This document shows, piece after piece, positions 11,250-19,959 of a DNA stretch of 64,000 bases. A program made the position numbers and the translations under genes. The notes under the pieces were generated by a model. It saw only the letters and a list, made by a program, of their open reading frames with translations, was not told the origin of the DNA and did not search any database. The DNA is from Verrucomicrobiaceae bacterium (GTDB taxonomy: Bacteria; Verrucomicrobiota; Verrucomicrobiia; Verrucomicrobiales; Verrucomicrobiaceae), in NCBI GenBank assembly GCA_015075365.1, contig JABTUN010000004.1, positions 62,001-126,000 on the forward strand, written 5' to 3'. Within the stretch, counting starts at the first letter, position 1, and each line of letters begins with the position of its first letter.

Positions 11250-13163
11250 ATGACGAAGGACCAATATGGAATGACGCATCCCGGGACACCCGCGGCACCA
11301 TCATGCACAGGCAGCCTGTGCCGCCTGGCCAGCGGGATGCTTGGAGCATCGGGAGCCCAGTCTCTCCTTGTCGTCCTCGCGCTGTTTGTTGTGCTGGTGG
11401 TGCCTTCCAGAGCGCAGTTCAGCCTCGCTAATGACTTGATCGACAAGGACAGCGGCACGCGGCTGGAACTGCGCGCGGTTTTTGATCCGCTGCCGCCCAC
11501 CGGCTATGTGCCCGTGCGCGCCGTGATCACCAGCGGCTCCACCCGCGCCAGTGTGTGGAGCTTTGATTTCACCTCGCAGACGCAGGCGTTTCGGGCGCAT
11601 AACAGCCACCGCAGCCGTTTTCGTGTCGAGGTGCCCGCACGCGCCACGCAGTCGGCCGCTTTTCTGGTGCCGATGGCCGTCGAGTATGGGAACCGGCACG
11701 GCGGGTTCTCGTCAGGCGCTCCGTTGCGGGTGGAGGTGGGGGCTGGCGGTCATGGGCTGCGCTCGTATGCCAGCCATGAGAGCCGCATGCGCGGTTTCCC
11801 GGCCATCGCCATCAGCCCGGAGTTGGCGGACAGCAGCATCACAAAGCTGAACAAGGAGCTGAAGTCCCGCGGCAGCTCCGGGTCCCATTTTTTCGGCGGG
11901 GACGCGGAGTTTGGCAGCCAGTTCAAGCTGGACGACCTGCCGGAGGACTGGCGCGGCTGGTCCGGCTTTGATTACGCCCTCTTCAGCCACACCGACTGGG
12001 CCAGGCTGCGGCCCGCGGCCCGCCGTGCCGTCGAGCAGTGGGTGCGCCTGGGGGGAAACCTCCATATCTACGCCCCGGCGGAGGTGGGGAGCGACGTCCT
12101 CGGCCTGCCCGGCGGTGCGGAGGCGCTCAAAGGGCCGTTTGGCCTCGGGCGGCTGGCGCGCAGGGAGTGGAATGGCAAGGAGCTGCCGGACGCCGCCACG
12201 GTGGGCCACTATTGGGGCCTGGATCGCCGGGAAACCGACCTGCTGGAAGGGCGCGCCAGCCTGGCGCGCGGCACCGGCTACTGGCCGCTGGTGGAGGCCA
12301 TTGGCGACCGCAGTTTCGCCTCCTGGCAGGTCGTGCTGTTCCTCGTGGTGTTCGGCATCCTGGTGGGGCCGGTGAATCTGTTCGTCCTCGCCCCCTCCGG
12401 CCGTCGGCACCGGTTGTTTGTCACCACGCCGCTGCTGTCCGTCGGCGCCAGCCTGCTGATGGTGGCTGTCATTTTGATCCAGGACGGCACGGGCGGCGCC
12501 GGGGCGCGGTTTGCCGCCGTCAGCCTGCATCCGGAGGACGCCACCGCCTGTGTCACCCAGGAGCAGGTCAGCCGCACCGGCGTGCTGTTTTCCGGTGCCT
12601 TCGAGACGCGCCAGCCGGCCCTCATGGAGCCTGTGACGATGCCCCCGCGTCCCTGGGTGAAGCTCCACTCCGGGCACAACTCCCCCTCCGTCGAACTCGT
12701 GGAGGACGGCACCGTGCGCAGCGGGAACTGGTTTCAGAGCCGCGCGGAGCAGGGGCAGATCCTGCGCGCGGTGCTGTCCACCCGGGCACGGATCGAGAGA
12801 AAGGCCGGAGCGGACCCTGCAAGCGCGCCCGCCCTCGTGTCCGCCCTCGGTTTCCCCGTCACCCGCCTCTACTATGTGGATGACAAGGGGGATGCCTGGA
12901 AGGCCCCTGCCGCCCTCGCCTCCGGCGCGGAGGTGTCCCTCGTCCGCTGTGAGATGAAGGAGCTGCGGGATGCCTGGCAGGCCGCCGTGGCCCCCGCCGG
13001 GCAGCTCCTGCGCCGCCGCCTGGAGGAGCAGGCCAGCGGCGCGCCCCGCGGCCGCTTCTTCGCCCTCGCGGACACCGCGCCCGCGTTCGTGCTCGACACG
13101 CTGCCCGCCATCCGCTGGCAGGGCGGGGGAGTGGTCCTGCACGGGCCGGTGGTGGTGCCATGA
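11250..13163 (+). CDS. Large exported membrane protein linked to MoxR
   Basis: The 637-aa protein starts one base after the MoxR stop. A hydrophobic segment at about 45-55 (LLVVLALFVVLVVPSRAQ) looks like a late signal peptide, so a start further downstream is possible. The outer domain (about 58-350) has no motif I can name. Two hydrophobic helices lie at about 355-380 and 390-415 (VVLFLVVFGILVGPVNLFVL, LLSVGASLLMVAVILIQ), followed by a second soluble region. GPVNLFVL is seen in membrane proteins of MoxR/BatA-type clusters. The function is unknown. Confidence 0.75.
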   Translation: MTKDQYGMTHPGTPAAPSCTGSLCRLASGMLGASGAQSLLVVLALFVVLVVPSRAQFSLANDLIDKDSGTRLELRAVFDPLPPTGYVPVRAVITSGSTRASVWSFDFTSQTQAFRAHNSHRSRFRVEVPARATQSAAFLVPMAVEYGNRHGGFSSGAPLRVEVGAGGHGLRSYASHESRMRGFPAIAISPELADSSITKLNKELKSRGSSGSHFFGGDAEFGSQFKLDDLPEDWRGWSGFDYALFSHTDWARLRPAARRAVEQWVRLGGNLHIYAPAEVGSDVLGLPGGAEALKGPFGLGRLARREWNGKELPDAATVGHYWGLDRRETDLLEGRASLARGTGYWPLVEAIGDRSFASWQVVLFLVVFGILVGPVNLFVLAPSGRRHRLFVTTPLLSVGASLLMVAVILIQDGTGGAGARFAAVSLHPEDATACVTQEQVSRTGVLFSGAFETRQPALMEPVTMPPRPWVKLHSGHNSPSVELVEDGTVRSGNWFQSRAEQGQILRAVLSTRARIERKAGADPASAPALVSALGFPVTRLYYVDDKGDAWKAPAALASGAEVSLVRCEMKELRDAWQAAVAPAGQLLRRRLEEQASGAPRGRFFALADTAPAFVLDTLPAIRWQGGGVVLHGPVVVP

Positions 13164-13351
13164 CCGCGGACATGGTCCGGCGCGTGCCGGAAATGTTGCC
13201 CGTATCCTCCTTTCGGGGGATTGCGGGGCCGCCTGGATCATTGTCTAATGGACACGCTGAACAATCCTCCCTCAATCTTGTCAGTCTCCCGCCCGCGTCT
13301 GTCCTCCTCAAAAAAAGAATCGACATCCTGCACGAAATCCTGTAACAAAAA

Positions 13352-13363
13352 CCCGAATTCGGG
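13352..13363. promoter_or_regulatory. 12-bp perfect palindrome in the 5' leader of the TIGR02597-like gene
   Basis: CCCGAATTCGGG lies 29 bases before the start codon at 13393 and is followed by GATTTATT. It could be an operator or part of a short hairpin. The surrounding 13164-13392 interval holds no convincing gene. Confidence 0.3.
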
Positions 13364-13392
13364 GATTTATTCACTGAACCCACATCCTCACC

Positions 13393-14427
13393 ATGAAAAC
13401 ATCCTGCTTCGTCCAAACTCTGGGAGTGCTTGCGCTCCTTGGCCTCTCCTCCCAATCGCTCGCGCAGACCACGGCTGCCTCTGACCCGGTGGGGTTTGTG
13501 ACCGTGAATGTTCCGGCCAACTCGGATGCGGTGCTCGCCGTGCCCCTCAGCCGTGCATCTGTGTTCAAAGGTGTGATTCAGTCCATCAGCGGCAACACAA
13601 TCACCGTTGCCGGAACCTCTCCGGCGTGGACGACGAATCAATTTGTTCAGGCACTTCCCGGGCAGGTGAATACCTACGCGGTTCAAATCGCATCGGGCAC
13701 CAAGGAAGGAATGACAGGGAAGGTCACTGCGAATGCCGCGAATTCGGTAACCATCCAGCTTGATCCTGCGGAAGATCTGAGCGGTGTGCAAACAGAAGCT
13801 GTTAATGGCGCTGGCAACGGAGATCACATCGACATCCTCCCCTATTGGACTCCGGCTTCTTTGATCACGTCTGCTGTCTCGAATGGCAGTCAGATACTTC
13901 TTCTCGAGGCAACTACTGCCGGAATTAATCTATCATCATCTGGTAGTTTCGGTTTTGACTCTGGAGCTTGGGTTGATGAGAACACGTTTGAAGCAGCCGA
14001 TCATGCTCCCCTCGCTTTTGGACGTGCGTTCATTTTCCGGAATGGTGGGGCTTCGGTAGGAATTTCCATGGCCGGTTCTGTTCCGATGACCAAACATCGG
14101 ATCATTATTCGCTCATTCGGCGCAGGTGATCAGGACGTTGCGGTTGGCTTCTCTAGTCCTGTTCCCACGCGAATTGGTTCTGTTGGTCTGTCTTTCACCG
14201 AGGATGATCAGTTGCTGGTCTTTGACAACACGGCATCAGGTCAAAACAAGTCAGCCTCTCAGGTTCTCTATTATACAACGGGCGATGGCTGGGTTGACGA
14301 AACATTCTCGCCTGTTGGTACGTCCTTCATGCTTCAGCCCGGTCAGGGGTATATTTTCCGGAAGAAGGGCACTGGTGCCGCTGGAACCTTCGTGTGGACA
14401 GCGCTTCAATCCTATCTTGCACCTTGA
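13393..14427 (+). CDS. Secreted TIGR02597-like verrucomicrobial protein
   Basis: The 344-aa protein has a clear signal peptide (residues 1-25, SLAQ). It is rich in Ser, Gly, Thr and beta-strand-like segments (SDPVGFVTVNVPANSDAVLA near the N-terminus, FMLQPGQGYIFRKKG near the end). This pattern matches the paralogous TIGR02597 family known from Verrucomicrobium. The function is unknown; it is likely an envelope or outer-surface protein. GC is visibly lower than in neighbouring genes. Confidence 0.75.
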   Translation: MKTSCFVQTLGVLALLGLSSQSLAQTTAASDPVGFVTVNVPANSDAVLAVPLSRASVFKGVIQSISGNTITVAGTSPAWTTNQFVQALPGQVNTYAVQIASGTKEGMTGKVTANAANSVTIQLDPAEDLSGVQTEAVNGAGNGDHIDILPYWTPASLITSAVSNGSQILLLEATTAGINLSSSGSFGFDSGAWVDENTFEAADHAPLAFGRAFIFRNGGASVGISMAGSVPMTKHRIIIRSFGAGDQDVAVGFSSPVPTRIGSVGLSFTEDDQLLVFDNTASGQNKSASQVLYYTTGDGWVDETFSPVGTSFMLQPGQGYIFRKKGTGAAGTFVWTALQSYLAP

Positions 14428-14490
14428 GTTGGTAATCTAGCCAGTTTCCGATTAATGCGCCGCCTAGCACAAATTGAATTCAATAACTCT

Positions 14491-15129
14491 ATGCACAAAG
14501 CCTCCTTATTCTCTGCCGTAGTTTTCTTGTTTGCAGCAATCTCTGCTCAAGCAACGGTAACTCTTCAGTTTAGCACAGCATCCGCTAAGCTCACAAATAT
14601 TCAGAACGCGGCCGGGACGGCTGCAGGTGGTCTTCGTTGGGGCATTGTGGTGGACACAACCAACAACGGTTTTGATGCGAACGGACTTAACTACGATGGG
14701 TTTACCTTTCCTGCTGCTGGTTCGGGATTGTTCCTTTCAAAGGGTGATGGTTCAGCGACGACAGATGACTTCTTTTATTTTGCGGCAACGGGTAACACGA
14801 CTCTCGCAAGTGCAGGTGGAACCGACTCTGGGACAAATGTGATTTCTCAGCTTGCAGGTTTGCCGTTGAGTGGCGGAGTGACAGCAGGAGATCAATTTGC
14901 ACTTATTTGGTTCGACACTACGACTGCAAACGTTGGCGATAAGTATGGCTTCTATACGGACCCATCTTTTGTCATCCCTAATGATGGCAACACAGTGAAC
15001 TTCAACAGTACCGTCTTGGGGCCTGATCCCGTTAGACTGGCATCTAACACCTTCGGTGTTCCAGAGCCTTCTCGCGTCGCCTTCTTCGCTTTGGGTCTCC
15101 TGGGCTTCCTCGCTCGCCGTCGTCGTTAA
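14491..15129 (+). CDS. PEP-CTERM sorted secreted protein
   Basis: The 212-aa protein starts at ATG 14491 with a signal peptide (MHKASLFSAVVFLFAAISAQ). It ends in a canonical sorting tail: VPEPS, a hydrophobic helix (FFALGLLGFLA) and a basic end RRRR. PEP-CTERM proteins are processed by exosortase and exposed at the surface or in the matrix. The body (about 22-185) is Gly/Thr/Asn-rich with no catalytic motif. It is 63 bases downstream of the TIGR02597-like gene and ends in a strong terminator. Confidence 0.85.
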   Translation: MHKASLFSAVVFLFAAISAQATVTLQFSTASAKLTNIQNAAGTAAGGLRWGIVVDTTNNGFDANGLNYDGFTFPAAGSGLFLSKGDGSATTDDFFYFAATGNTTLASAGGTDSGTNVISQLAGLPLSGGVTAGDQFALIWFDTTTANVGDKYGFYTDPSFVIPNDGNTVNFNSTVLGPDPVRLASNTFGVPEPSRVAFFALGLLGFLARRRR

Positions 15130-15157
15130 GACAGGTCGATTTCAGCCTTCTACATGA

Positions 15158-15187
15158 AGCGGCTCCCTGGGGAGCCGCTTTTTTTTT
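15158..15187 (+). terminator. Rho-independent terminator after the PEP-CTERM gene
   Basis: A 9-bp stem AGCGGCTCC / GGAGCCGCT (15158-15166, 15171-15179) with a 4-base loop is followed by nine T. It lies between the PEP-CTERM gene and the oppositely oriented tRNA. Confidence 0.92.
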
Positions 15188-15224
15188 CGCAATGGGCCGG
15201 GCTCTTCGGGTGCGCCACGCGGGG

Positions 15225-15306
15225 TGCCTGAGACAGGACTTGAACCTGCACTTGTTTCCAAACCAGATCCTAAGTCTGGCGCGTCTGCCAATTCCGCCAC
15301 TCAGGC
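15225..15306 (-). tRNA. tRNA-Leu (anticodon TAG)
   Basis: On the minus strand the sequence folds as a class II tRNA. The acceptor GCCTGAG pairs with CTCAGGC, the anticodon stem is CCAGA/TCTGG with loop CTTAGGA, there is a short variable arm (TTG/CAA), and the T arm is GCAGG-TTCAAGT-CCTGT. The anticodon TAG reads CUN leucine codons. The discriminator is A and the following bases are CCC, so the CCA end must be added after transcription. Confidence 0.93.
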
Positions 15307-15452
15307 AATGCGAGCGAGCAAATCCGACTCTCCCGCGCGGCAAGGCAGTTGCAACGTTTTTTCCTGCTCAAGGGGCGTGCTGACCGTGGACGGGTTTTTT
15401 CCTCGTCGCAGGCAGCCCCCGTTTCAACTGGCGGGCAGGAGAATGGTGGTGA

Positions 15453-16286
15453 TCATCTGGCATCCTCCGGGATGATGCGCAGCACATGGCTGGCCTGGGT
15501 GAAGTACCACACGCTGCGCTTGAACGGGCGAAGGTGCACGCCGTCCGGGATCGTGACGCCGTTAGAATCCTTCGCTCCCGTCCCGGTGCTGTCGAGGATC
15601 AGCGGCAGGCCGTCCGGCGACTCGCCGATCTGGCCCACCCACAGCACGACATGGGACACGTTGCCCTTGGTGCTCTTCACAAAGAGCAGATCGCCGGTTT
15701 GCAGGTCGTTCGGGAAGTCCTCATACCTTTTCGGCAGTTCGACGCGCTTCACGGGCACGCGGCGGCCTGGGCCCGGCCCTTCCGCCTCGGTCATTTCAGA
15801 CTGCTGCCTGATCCCGGTGGAGGGAAGGATGCCGAGGGCGAGGTTATAGGCGAAGCCGGTGAAGTTGCTGCAATCCACCCCCTTTCCCACAGGCGTCTTT
15901 TGCTCCGGGTCACGCGGCCAGTCCGCCGGCGGCTCCCAGTCCGGCACATGATGATGCTGATAGCTGTAGCCGATGTAGCGCATCGCCGTGGCGATCACGC
16001 GCTCGCGCGACCACTGCGGCGATTTCCTGGCCAGACCGGCTGGCGGGCCGAGATGCTTGATGGAAGGCCCCCAGTAGCCCCAGCGCTTTTGATTCGCCGG
16101 ATTGCCCCACTCGCGGAAGGGCACCGTGGCATGGTCCTTCCAATCGGAGCGCGGCCCTTTGAGCAGATCTCCGATCAATTCCTCCTCTGGGAAGGAGAAC
16201 TTCACGGTGTAGGGCGACTTGTAGGCATCCTGGGCGCGGAGGACGCCTCCGAAGGCCAGGAGGAAAACGAGGGTGCGCAGCATCAT
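15453..16286 (-). CDS. Secreted NlpC/P60-type cysteine hydrolase
   Basis: The 277-aa protein has a signal peptide (1-18). The catalytic region has the NlpC/P60 pattern: GVDCSNFTGFAYNLALG with nucleophile Cys139, then LQTGDLLFV and NVSHVVLWVG with the His. Such enzymes usually cleave peptide bonds in peptidoglycan. Its start overlaps the upstream gene's stop (ATGA), so the two are cotranslated. Confidence 0.87.
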   Translation of the reverse strand: MMLRTLVFLLAFGGVLRAQDAYKSPYTVKFSFPEEELIGDLLKGPRSDWKDHATVPFREWGNPANQKRWGYWGPSIKHLGPPAGLARKSPQWSRERVIATAMRYIGYSYQHHHVPDWEPPADWPRDPEQKTPVGKGVDCSNFTGFAYNLALGILPSTGIRQQSEMTEAEGPGPGRRVPVKRVELPKRYEDFPNDLQTGDLLFVKSTKGNVSHVVLWVGQIGESPDGLPLILDSTGTGAKDSNGVTIPDGVHLRPFKRSVWYFTQASHVLRIIPEDAR

Positions 16287-17149
16287 GGCAGCACGCTTTC
16301 CTTCTTGTCACCCGCCGCCCAGAAAACACCGCGCGGGATGAGGTTTTCCAGCCCGGGCGTGCCCTCGGGATGCGGGCTGGAGACAAAGACGCGGCCTTTG
16401 CCAAACGTGCTGACAGCCTGCGCCGCGGTGTTGACCTGCACGCCCACGGGCGTGTCGTTTTTTGCCACCTCGGTGCGGAACAGCGTCAGCGGCGTGTAGG
16501 CGGGCAGATCCGTGCGCGTCCAGGGCTTGAGGATCGGGCCGTTGTTGTAGCGCACCTTGAAAACGCCCGGCACATCGCCCAGCAGCGGCCTGCCGGCCTC
16601 CGTCATCTCCAGGTCCAGGATCGCCTGCCCGCGCCGCCATTTGCTGGAGACCGTGCCCGCGTTCAGGATGCCGAGTCCCCAGGAAAAATTCGAGCATGCC
16701 AGGTAGGCACCCGCGCAGATGCCCACATAGCCGCCGCCATTGCCCACAAACTCCCGCACATTCTTCACACCCGCCTCGCCAATGCCCTTCGACTGGCCGG
16801 AGCCGCTGCCGCCCGGAAAGACGAGCACGTCGTACGCGGCCAGGTTCTGCCTGGCCACGTCCTCACCGCTCAAAATGACCGTCGTGGCCTCGGTGAAGGG
16901 CTTCATGACCCTCACCACCGCGTCCACGCTGCTCTGCGGCGCGCCAGGGCCGCTGTAAACGCCAACCTTGATCGGACGCCGGTTCTCCGGCAGGGCGATG
17001 ACCGTCTTGTTGCCGTTCACATCCGGCGGCATGACGAATTTCGGGGGAGGTGCCTTCTTTGGCTCCTCGGCAAACGACACCGAGGAGGCGGAGGCAAGCA
17101 GCAGCAACAAAATGGAGGCGGTTCTCATGGCGGTGGTTAGAACGCCCAT
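16283..17149 (-). CDS. Secreted BPL-N / glutamine-amidotransferase-like protein
   Basis: The 288-aa protein has a signal peptide ending SFAE; a start at 17128 (MRTASILLL) is equally possible. It matches the biotin-protein-ligase N-terminal-like domain: KVGVYSGPGAP, VLVFPGGSGSGQSKG and GYVGICAGAYLAC, where the Cys is in nucleophile-elbow context. Known members are GATase1-like with unclear substrates. It is coupled to the downstream NlpC/P60 gene, suggesting a joint envelope function. Confidence 0.8.
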   Translation of the reverse strand: MGVLTTAMRTASILLLLLASASSVSFAEEPKKAPPPKFVMPPDVNGNKTVIALPENRRPIKVGVYSGPGAPQSSVDAVVRVMKPFTEATTVILSGEDVARQNLAAYDVLVFPGGSGSGQSKGIGEAGVKNVREFVGNGGGYVGICAGAYLACSNFSWGLGILNAGTVSSKWRRGQAILDLEMTEAGRPLLGDVPGVFKVRYNNGPILKPWTRTDLPAYTPLTLFRTEVAKNDTPVGVQVNTAAQAVSTFGKGRVFVSSPHPEGTPGLENLIPRGVFWAAGDKKESVLP

Positions 17150-17252
17150 GCTCCGCTCATTCTGCGCCGCGTCACGTCACCAAAATAGGCGAGGAAGGCG
17201 GGGAAAATGACGCGTGGCGAAATCTGGAGGACGAGGGAAGATCACGCCGCCG

Positions 17253-19295
17253 ATGCCCGAACCACGCCAGCAGAACCAGGCCGCGCCCGCGCTCCCGCGA
17301 TGGCCCGGCGTGCTGTTGTCATTGGTCATTTGGCATGCGTCATCCGCCCTCGCCGCCGACTCGCGCTGGGTCGAAAAGCTTGCCTTTTGGTCCTGGGGCG
17401 CGCTGGAGGCGCTCGACACGCGGATTCGCGATCACGAGCAGCGTCTCTCGGGCCTGCCGGAGCCCGCGCTCATCAACAGCTGCATGCGCGTGGGGCTGAA
17501 GACCGGCTACACCACGGAGGAGGACGTGCGCTGGATGGAGGTCACGCTGCCGGAGACCGCGCGCGTGGACACGGTCGTGCTTGTGCCGCCGCTGGCAAAG
17601 GCCGCGAATGCTGTCGTGGCAGGCTACGGCTTTCCTCTGCGCTTCAAGGTGGAGGTCTTTGACGATCATGACGCCGCGCATGTCGTCCTCGATCACACCG
17701 CGGCTGATTTTGCGAATCCAGGCTGCTGGCCGGTCATCGCACGCTTTGATCCGCGGGCTGTCAAACGCGTGCGTTTCACCGCCACGGAGCCTTGGAGCGT
17801 CGATGGGCCGGAAATCCTCGCGCTCGCGGAGTTGCTCGTCCTCTCCGGCGCTCGAAATCTCGCCATCGACGCCACCGTCAGCAGCTCCAGCTCCCGCAAC
17901 GCGCCGCGTGCCTGGACACGCTCCAACCTCATCGACATGGTCACGCCGCTCGGCCTGCCGCTGGTGCCTCAAGCGGGCGGCAAAAGCGGCTTTCACAGCG
18001 CTCCATCGACCAGGAAGGATGAGAGGAAGTCTCTCACGCTGACCCTGCCGGAGATCACGCTGGTTGATGAAATCCGCCTCGTGCCCGTGCGCCGGCGGGA
18101 TGTGCCGCTGTGGTTCGACTACGGCTTTCCGGAGCTCTACACCGTCGAGGCCGCCACGCGCGAGGACTTCAGCGACGCGGTGACGCTTGTCGATGTCACC
18201 GACGAGTTTCTGCCGTCGCCGGGCATGAATTTCGTGTGCATCCCGGCGCGGCGCACGCCTGCGAAGTTCATCCGCATCACCACCAAGGAGCTGTGGTATC
18301 GCAAAAACGACCACGTTTTCGCCCTCGCCGAGATGCAGGTCCTCCGCGATGGAGAAAACATCGCGCCGCGCGGCCGCTTTACCGCCAGCGATGTGCTCAC
18401 CGGCGCGGATGCCTCGAACTGGGGTCTTGAAGCGCTCAACGACGGCCTCACCGAGGCCGGACGCCTCATTAGCCTGCCGGAATGGTTCGCGCAGCTCGAA
18501 ACGCGGCGGAGCCTCGAACAGGAGCGCCTGGATCTGCGGACGCGGCGTGCCGCGCTCGTTGAGCGTTCGCAGCACCAGCTCGTTTATGGCAGCGTGGGCA
18601 GTGTCGGCGGCATCACGCTGATCTCCGGCCTCCTCTTGTGGCGCCAGCACCGTCAGCGCAGGCGGGAGACACAGCGCCTCCACGACAAACTCGCCCGTGA
18701 TCTGCATGATGAGATCGGCTCGAACCTCGGCAGCATCACGCTCATCTGCTCCATGGCCGCCCAGCCGGACGCCACGCTCGATTCGCTCAAAACGGACATC
18801 ATCGAGATCGAGAGCGTCGCCGCGGAGACGGCTGATTCCATGCGCGACATGGTCGATCTCATCAGCACCCGCCGCAGCGAGGCGGAGCACGACTGGCTCG
18901 ACGTGCTCCACCGCCTCACCGAGCGCCTTTTGCGCGGCGTGACGCTTGATTGCGCCCTGCCTGCCGCGCCTTTGACCCTTGAGCCTGACATCGAGACACG
19001 CCGGGAGCTGTATCTCTTCTGCAAAGAGGTGCTCCACAACATCGCCAGGCATGCGCAGGCGTCGAAGGCGCGTTTTCACCTCACTCCGACACCCCGCGGC
19101 ATCCGCATCGAGATCAGTGACAACGGAGCCGGCTTCGACACCGCCGCCCCCTCGTCCGGCCACGGCCTCGGCAACCTGCGTGAACGCGCCGCCGTGTTGA
19201 AAGCCGTGCTGCAGATTCATTCCACGCCCGGCGCCGGAACCTCCATCACCCTCGACGTGCCCTGCGGCCCGCGCTGGCGGAAACCTGAAGCTTGA
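17253..19295 (+). CDS. Sensor histidine kinase with discoidin-like extracytoplasmic domains (NarL type)
   Basis: The 680-aa protein starts at ATG 17253. A signal peptide (about 15-33) leads to a long outer region (about 35-440). It holds two beta-rich units resembling discoidin / galactose-binding folds (VRWMEVTLPETARVDTVVLV and LTLTLPEITLVDEIRLVPV). A membrane helix lies at about 445-462. The HisKA_3 motif LARDLHDEIGSNL carries phospho-acceptor His485, and the HATPase has NIARHAQASKARFHL, SDNGAGFD and GHGLGNLRERA. The ligand is probably a glycan or surface polymer, by fold only. A 7-bp repeat covers its last codons and the next gene's start. Confidence 0.88.
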   Translation: MPEPRQQNQAAPALPRWPGVLLSLVIWHASSALAADSRWVEKLAFWSWGALEALDTRIRDHEQRLSGLPEPALINSCMRVGLKTGYTTEEDVRWMEVTLPETARVDTVVLVPPLAKAANAVVAGYGFPLRFKVEVFDDHDAAHVVLDHTAADFANPGCWPVIARFDPRAVKRVRFTATEPWSVDGPEILALAELLVLSGARNLAIDATVSSSSSRNAPRAWTRSNLIDMVTPLGLPLVPQAGGKSGFHSAPSTRKDERKSLTLTLPEITLVDEIRLVPVRRRDVPLWFDYGFPELYTVEAATREDFSDAVTLVDVTDEFLPSPGMNFVCIPARRTPAKFIRITTKELWYRKNDHVFALAEMQVLRDGENIAPRGRFTASDVLTGADASNWGLEALNDGLTEAGRLISLPEWFAQLETRRSLEQERLDLRTRRAALVERSQHQLVYGSVGSVGGITLISGLLLWRQHRQRRRETQRLHDKLARDLHDEIGSNLGSITLICSMAAQPDATLDSLKTDIIEIESVAAETADSMRDMVDLISTRRSEAEHDWLDVLHRLTERLLRGVTLDCALPAAPLTLEPDIETRRELYLFCKEVLHNIARHAQASKARFHLTPTPRGIRIEISDNGAGFDTAAPSSGHGLGNLRERAAVLKAVLQIHSTPGAGTSITLDVPCGPRWRKPEA

Positions 19296-19315
19296 AACAT
19301 GAAACCTGAAACCCT
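19281..19315 (+). repeat. Five 7-bp units (AAACCTG type) across the HK stop and RR start
   Basis: Five heptamers run end to end: AAACCTG, AAGCTTG, AAACATG, AAACCTG and AAACCCT. They include the kinase stop codon (TGA 19293-19295) and the response-regulator ATG (19299-19301), so the repeat supplies the last codons of one protein and the first codons (MKPET) of the next. The same repeat type recurs near 40.1, 46.9 and 58.1 kb. Confidence 0.8.
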
Positions 19316-19958
19316 GGTCAAGACCTGGATCGTCGAAGACCACGACACCTTCCGCCGCTCCCTCCAGCGCCTCTGCACGCCGGAGCGCGGCCTCGCCATC
19401 GCGCCGGCCTTTGCGAACGCGGAGACGATGCTCGCCACGCTCAAGGCCGCGCCGGATTCGCAAAAGCCCGATGTGCTGCTGCTCGATGTCGGCCTGCCGG
19501 GGCGCGGCGGCCTCGAAATCATCGCGGATGTCCACCAGCATGCGCCGCAGTGCCGCATCGTCATCCTCACCGTGTTTGAGGACGAGGAAAAGATCGGCCG
19601 CGCCATCAGCGCCGGAGCCAGCGGCTATCTTTTGAAGACCTCGCGGGCGGAAACCGTCGTCGAGGCGATCCATGAGGCCGCGCAGGGCGGCTCGCCCATG
19701 TCGCCGTCGGTCGCCGCCAGTGTTGTGAAGATGCTGGCAAAGCTCACCAAGCCCGCCGCGCAGCCCGTGTCCCTCTCCCCGCGCGAGCACGACCTGTTGA
19801 AGCTCCTCGTCGAGGGCCTCACCGCCAAGGAGATCGCCGAGCGCATGCAGGTCAGCATTCACACCACCAGCACGCACACGCGCAACCTCTTCACCAAGCT
19901 CAATGTCCACAGCCGCGCCGCCGCCGTCGCGCGTGCGTTGAAGGACCGGCTGGTGTGA
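19299..19958 (+). CDS. NarL/FixJ-type response regulator
   Basis: The 219-aa protein has a receiver domain with acidic pocket VED, phospho-acceptor D63 (LLLDVGLPG), T91 and K113 (YLLKTS). A LuxR-type helix-turn-helix lies at about 157-213 (LSPREHDLLKLLVEGLTAKE, IHTTSTHTRNLFTKLNV). It starts 3 bases after the histidine kinase stop and is its evident partner. The targets are unknown. Confidence 0.93.
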   Translation: MKPETLVKTWIVEDHDTFRRSLQRLCTPERGLAIAPAFANAETMLATLKAAPDSQKPDVLLLDVGLPGRGGLEIIADVHQHAPQCRIVILTVFEDEEKIGRAISAGASGYLLKTSRAETVVEAIHEAAQGGSPMSPSVAASVVKMLAKLTKPAAQPVSLSPREHDLLKLLVEGLTAKEIAERMQVSIHTTSTHTRNLFTKLNVHSRAAAVARALKDRLV

Positions 19959-19959
19959 C

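Noticed and set aside
13160-13345. A 61-aa ORF starting ATGA-style at the end of the MoxR partner gene
   Set aside because: Its start overlaps neatly, but it is very short, has no motif and ends in what looks like a promoter/leader region.
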